From NCBI GenBank assembly GCA_900546575.1, contig URDM01000066.1:1-16283 (forward strand): a DNA stretch of 16,283 nt, given 5' to 3'. A program made the position numbers and the translations under genes. This stretch comes from an uncultured Prevotella sp. (GTDB taxonomy: Bacteria; Bacteroidota; Bacteroidia; Bacteroidales; Bacteroidaceae). Positions 12,760-16,283 of the stretch are shown here, in pieces. A model generated the notes under the pieces. It had not been told where the DNA came from and made no database searches. It saw only the letters and a program-made list of their open reading frames with translations. The first letter of the stretch is position 1; every line of letters begins with the position of its first letter.

Positions 12760-13623
12760 ATGACACTCATCGTAGACAGCGGAAGCACCAAGACCGACTG
12801 GTGCTTCCTTAGCCACAGCAACACGACACTCACCATACAGACCAAGGGCATCAACCCCGTAGTGCAGTCGCAGGAAGAGATAAGGCAGACCATTGAGACA
12901 GAACTGCCCAACAAGGCACGACAGAAAGCCATAAACCTCAATGACGTCGACAAGATACATTACTATGGAGCCGGATGCGTGGCTGACAAGACCCACATTA
13001 TAGTGCAAATGCTGAGAAACGTATTCCTCGAGAATGCGGAAATAACAGTAGAAAGCGACATTATGGCAGCGTGCCACGCCTTATGCGGAAGGCGCGAAGG
13101 AATGGTGTGCATACTGGGCACAGGCTCCAATTCGTGCCTGTACGACGGACAGCAGATGACGCTGCACACTCCCCCACTCGGATTCATTCTTGGCGACGAA
13201 GGCAGCGGAGCGGCACTTGGCAAAATCATAGTTAATGCCGTGTTCAAGGGACTGTTGCCCGAACAGCTGTGCCAAAGCTTTACGGAGGAGACCCATATGC
13301 AGATGTCTGACATTATAAATAATGTATATAGACAGCCTTCGCCCAACCGATTCCTCGCATCGCTATCGCAATTTGCAGCCCGACACATCGACAATCCCGC
13401 CATAGAGCGACTCGTAATAATGAATTTCGAGCAATTCATCAACAACAATTTGAGACAATATACCAGCAGCGGAGCCGCTCCCGTCATAAATGCAATCGGC
13501 AGCATAGCCCATTACTACAGCCGTCAACTGCAAAAAGCAGCCGAAAACAACGGCTTTACTGTCGGAAAGATATTGAAAAGCCCGATGAGCGGATTGATAG
13601 AATATTACAAAATGACATTATGA
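12760..13623 (+). CDS. BadF/BadG/BcrA/BcrD-type ATPase, N-acetylglucosamine-kinase-like
   Basis: 287 residues, typical of this ASKHA-fold family. The phosphate-1 loop VDSGSTKTDW (5-14), the catalytic Asp100 in ESDIMAA, the phosphate-2 loop LGTGSNS (119-125) and the GFILGDEGSGAALGK segment (141-155) are all present and in order. These are the hallmarks of N-acetylglucosamine and related amino-sugar kinases, whereas the benzoyl-CoA reductase members of the family have FeS-ligand Cys residues that are not organised here. The likely role is phosphorylation of GlcNAc or MurNAc, perhaps recycled from the cell wall, using ATP in the cytosol. The substrate is not fixed by the sequence. It is the second gene of an operon with the small membrane protein; no clear terminator follows. 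Confidence 0.85.
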   Translation: MTLIVDSGSTKTDWCFLSHSNTTLTIQTKGINPVVQSQEEIRQTIETELPNKARQKAINLNDVDKIHYYGAGCVADKTHIIVQMLRNVFLENAEITVESDIMAACHALCGRREGMVCILGTGSNSCLYDGQQMTLHTPPLGFILGDEGSGAALGKIIVNAVFKGLLPEQLCQSFTEETHMQMSDIINNVYRQPSPNRFLASLSQFAARHIDNPAIERLVIMNFEQFINNNLRQYTSSGAAPVINAIGSIAHYYSRQLQKAAENNGFTVGKILKSPMSGLIEYYKMTL

Positions 13624-13720
13624 CATTTACAAATTGTACTGAAAACAGCTGAAAATGTTTGCGATAACAGAAACTAACATATAAAAATGCTACTTCGACA
13701 TTACATTTTACCCCAAAATA

Positions 13721-13752
13721 TTTGGAGTATTCCGAAATTGGAATTATCTTTG
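13721..13752 (+). promoter_or_regulatory. ppdK: Promoter of ppdK with internal palindromes
   Basis: TTTG (13721-13724), 20 bp, TATCTTTG (13745-13752): a full consensus match. The spacer contains ATTCC-N6-GGAAT (13729-13744), and CCAAA-N3-TTTGG (13713-13725) covers the -33 element. The leader is about 48 bases of A-rich sequence without a Shine-Dalgarno sequence. Confidence 0.85.
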
Positions 13753-13806
13753 CAGATAGAAAAAACATAAAAAAACAAAGATATATAAAACAAACCTAAT
13801 TAACTT

Positions 13807-16283
13807 ATGAACGAAAAAAGAGTTTATACTTTCGGTAATGGACAGGCCGAAGGTAACGCTTCAATGCGTGAGGTACTTGGTGGCAAGGGTGCCAACCTTG
13901 CCGAGATGAACCATATCGGAGTTCCTGTGCCTCCTGGTTTTACAATAACAACCGACACTTGCAACGAGTATTATAAGGTAGGTCAGCAGAAAATTGTAGA
14001 ACTGCTTACCGACGAAGTGAATGCAGCAGTTGCCCACACCGAGGAACTGATGAACTGCAAGTTCGGCGACCCGAAGAACCCACTCTTGGTTTCAGTACGT
14101 TCAGGTGCCCGCGCCTCAATGCCTGGTATGATGGACACCATCCTCAACCTTGGTCTGAACGACGAGGTTGCAGCTGGTATGGTAGAGAAGACTGGCAACC
14201 CCCACTTCGTATACGATAGCTACCGCCGTTTCGTACAGATGTACGGCGACGTTGTGCTCGGCATGAAGCCCGAGAACAAGGAAGACATCGACCCGTTCGA
14301 GGCCATCATCGAGAAGGTGAAGGAGGAGCAGGGCGTTGTTCTTGACAAAGACCTCTCAGTAGAGTCACTCCAGAAGCTCGTTGAGCTCTTCAAGAAAGCC
14401 ATCAAGGAGCAGACCGGCAGCGACTTCCCTACCGATCCTAAGGAACAGCTTTGGGGTGCTATCTGCGCCGTATTCCGCAGCTGGATGAACGAGCGCGCCA
14501 TCCTCTACCGCAAGATGGAGGGAATTCCTGACGAGTGGGGAACTGCCGTTTCGGTTATGGCTATGGTATTTGGCAACATGGGCGAGACATCAGCAACAGG
14601 TGTTTGCTTCAGCCGCGACGCAGGCAATGGCGAGAACCTCTTCAACGGTGAGTACCTCATCAACGCACAGGGCGAGGACGTGGTTGCCGGTATCCGCACT
14701 CCGCAGCAGATCACAAAGATAGGTTCACAGCGCTGGGCTGAGCGTGCAGGCATCTCTGAGGAAGAGCGTGCTGCCAACTATCCTTCTATGGAAGAGGCAA
14801 TGCCTGAGCTTTACAAGGAGCTCGACGCTCTTCAGGACAAGCTCGAGAAGCACTACCACGACATGCAGGACATGGAGTTCACCGTTCAGGAGGGCAAGCT
14901 TTGGTTCCTCCAGACACGTAACGGCAAGCGTACTGGTACCGCTATGGTCAAGATTGCTATGGACCTCCTCCACGAGGGCATGATCGACGAGAAGACAGCC
15001 GTGCTGCGCTGCGAGCCGCAGAAACTCGACGAGCTCTTGCACCCAGTATTCGACAAGCTGGCTCTCTCTAAGGCTAAGGTCATCACACAGGGTCTGCCTG
15101 CTTCTCCAGGTGCCGCTTGCGGTCAGATTGTGTTCCACGCCGATGACGCTGAGGAATGGCACGATGACGGCAAGAAGGTAATCATGGTTCGTATCGAAAC
15201 TTCTCCTGAGGACCTCGCCGGTATGTCGGCTGCTGAGGGCATTCTTACAGCCCGTGGCGGTATGACCTCTCACGCTGCCGTAGTAGCCCGTGGTATGGGC
15301 AAGTGCTGCGTATCAGGCGCAGGCTCTATCAACGTCGACTATAAGACAAAGACCGTTGAGATTGAGGGTGTTATATATAAGGAAGGCGACTACATCTCAT
15401 TGAACGGTACTACAGGTCAGGTTTATGCCGGACAGATCGAGACAAAGGCTGCGGAGCTTTCAGGCGACTTCAAGGAGCTTATGGACCTCTGCGACAAATA
15501 TACAAAGATGGAGATCCGCACCAATGCCGACACTCCTCACGACGCCAAGGTGGCTCGTCAGTTCGGTGCTAAGGGTATCGGTCTGACACGTACCGAGCAC
15601 ATGTTCTTCGACGACCAGAAGATTGTTGCTATGCGTGAGATGATTTTGGCTGACTCTGTAGAGGGTCGTGAGAAGGCTCTTGCCAAGCTCCTCCCCTATC
15701 AGAAGGCCGACTTCTACGGCATCCTCAAGGCTATGGACGGTTGCCATGTCAACATCCGCTTGCTCGACCCGCCTCTCCATGAGTTCGTACCCCACGATAA
15801 GGCTGGTCAGGAGACTATGGCTAATGAAATGGGTGTTAGCGTTTCAGAAATCAAGAAGCGCGTCAACTCATTGGCAGAAAACAACCCAATGCTCGGTCAC
15901 CGTGGTTGCCGTCTTGGCATCACATTCCCCGAGATTACAGCCATGCAGACACGTGCCATCCTCGGCGCTGCTTGCCAGCTGAAGAAGGAAGGCTTAGACC
16001 CACGTCCTGAGATTATGGTTCCGCTCATCGGTACTGTTCAGGAGCTCAAGCAGCAGAAGTCAATCATCCTCGCTACTGCCAAGGAGGTATTCGTAGAGTA
16101 CGGCATAGAGGTAGAGTTTGAGGTAGGTACAATGATCGAGATTCCTCGTGCCGCCCTTACAGCAGGCAAGATTGCCGAGGAGGCTCAGTACTTCTCATTC
16201 GGTACCAACGACTTGACACAGATGACCTTCGGTTACTCTCGTGACGACATCGCTTCATTCCTCCCTGCATACATGGAGAAGAA
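13807..16283 (+). CDS. ppdK: Pyruvate, phosphate dikinase, 3'-partial
   Basis: The frame is open from ATG 13807 to the window edge (825 codons); bacterial PPDK is about 900 residues, so some 80 are missing. PPDK interconverts pyruvate, ATP and Pi with PEP, AMP and PPi. The N-terminal nucleotide-binding domain shows GGKGANLAEM (25-34), VPVPPGFTIT and SVRSGARASMPGMMDT. The swivelling phosphohistidine domain contains TARGGMTSHAAVVARGMG, with the catalytic His at residue 489. The C-terminal PEP/pyruvate barrel has begun (FGAKGIGLTRTEHMF, LGHRGCRLG, FSFGTNDLTQMT). The active-site Cys segment lies past the edge. Its own strong promoter and regular codon use fit a highly expressed central-metabolism gene. 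In anaerobes it can run in either direction, linking pyruvate with PEP using PPi. Confidence 0.96.
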   Translation, partial: MNEKRVYTFGNGQAEGNASMREVLGGKGANLAEMNHIGVPVPPGFTITTDTCNEYYKVGQQKIVELLTDEVNAAVAHTEELMNCKFGDPKNPLLVSVRSGARASMPGMMDTILNLGLNDEVAAGMVEKTGNPHFVYDSYRRFVQMYGDVVLGMKPENKEDIDPFEAIIEKVKEEQGVVLDKDLSVESLQKLVELFKKAIKEQTGSDFPTDPKEQLWGAICAVFRSWMNERAILYRKMEGIPDEWGTAVSVMAMVFGNMGETSATGVCFSRDAGNGENLFNGEYLINAQGEDVVAGIRTPQQITKIGSQRWAERAGISEEERAANYPSMEEAMPELYKELDALQDKLEKHYHDMQDMEFTVQEGKLWFLQTRNGKRTGTAMVKIAMDLLHEGMIDEKTAVLRCEPQKLDELLHPVFDKLALSKAKVITQGLPASPGAACGQIVFHADDAEEWHDDGKKVIMVRIETSPEDLAGMSAAEGILTARGGMTSHAAVVARGMGKCCVSGAGSINVDYKTKTVEIEGVIYKEGDYISLNGTTGQVYAGQIETKAAELSGDFKELMDLCDKYTKMEIRTNADTPHDAKVARQFGAKGIGLTRTEHMFFDDQKIVAMREMILADSVEGREKALAKLLPYQKADFYGILKAMDGCHVNIRLLDPPLHEFVPHDKAGQETMANEMGVSVSEIKKRVNSLAENNPMLGHRGCRLGITFPEITAMQTRAILGAACQLKKEGLDPRPEIMVPLIGTVQELKQQKSIILATAKEVFVEYGIEVEFEVGTMIEIPRAALTAGKIAEEAQYFSFGTNDLTQMTFGYSRDDIASFLPAYMEK

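Noticed and set aside
1..16283. tRNA, rRNA, riboswitch or complete insertion sequence
   Set aside because: No cloverleaf, conserved riboswitch core, transposase frame or paired terminal repeats around a transposase were seen by eye on either strand.

Overview
The window looks like a chromosomal segment of a Bacteroidales bacterium, most likely Prevotella in the broad sense. Three things support this. Bacteroidetes-type promoters (TTTG or TTG, 19-20 bp, then TAnnTTTG) stand upstream of most transcription units. Start codons sit in A-rich leaders with little or no Shine-Dalgarno sequence. The gene complement is also typical: MaeB with a phosphotransacetylase-like tail, a Pit transporter with a cytosolic helical tail, a pyruvate phosphate dikinase, a large lipoprotein of unknown role, and a COG2865-type ATP-binding regulator. 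Genus-level placement is inference.

Left part (1-2112) is accessory and eroded. It opens with the 3' portion of a RecG-like / AlbA-type ATP-binding regulator whose linker is a tract of 7- and 11-residue tandem repeats. Next comes a broken toxin-antitoxin locus: promoter, RBS and antitoxin are intact, but a deletion has joined the antitoxin out of frame to the last 40 or so codons of its PIN toxin. Facing it is the first 60-70 codons of an AAA_14/DUF4143-type ATPase. A 15-bp perfect inverted repeat and a second hairpin fill the space behind it.

Middle (2113-10000) is ordinary chromosome. A lipoprotein gene (-) and a membrane-anchored triple helix-hairpin-helix protein (+) diverge from back-to-back promoters. 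A TetR regulator (-) converges on the HhH gene and diverges from maeB (+). A near-palindrome over the tetR -33 element is a likely operator. After maeB and a hairpin come ispE (isoprenoid synthesis) and a Nudix hydrolase of the IPP-isomerase-like type. These converge, with an 8-bp overlap, on a two-gene minus-strand operon: an orphan response regulator and a small polytopic membrane protein whose start overlaps the regulator's stop.

Right part (10001-16283) contains a low-affinity phosphate transporter gene (pit) behind an array of phased direct repeats, ended by a clear terminator. A two-gene operon follows, with a 51-residue membrane protein and a BadF/BadG-type sugar kinase. Last is ppdK, cut by the window edge. 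MaeB (malate to pyruvate), PpdK (pyruvate, ATP and Pi to PEP, AMP and PPi) and Pit (Pi uptake) are metabolically adjacent around the C3/C4 node, but nothing in the sequence shows that they are co-regulated.
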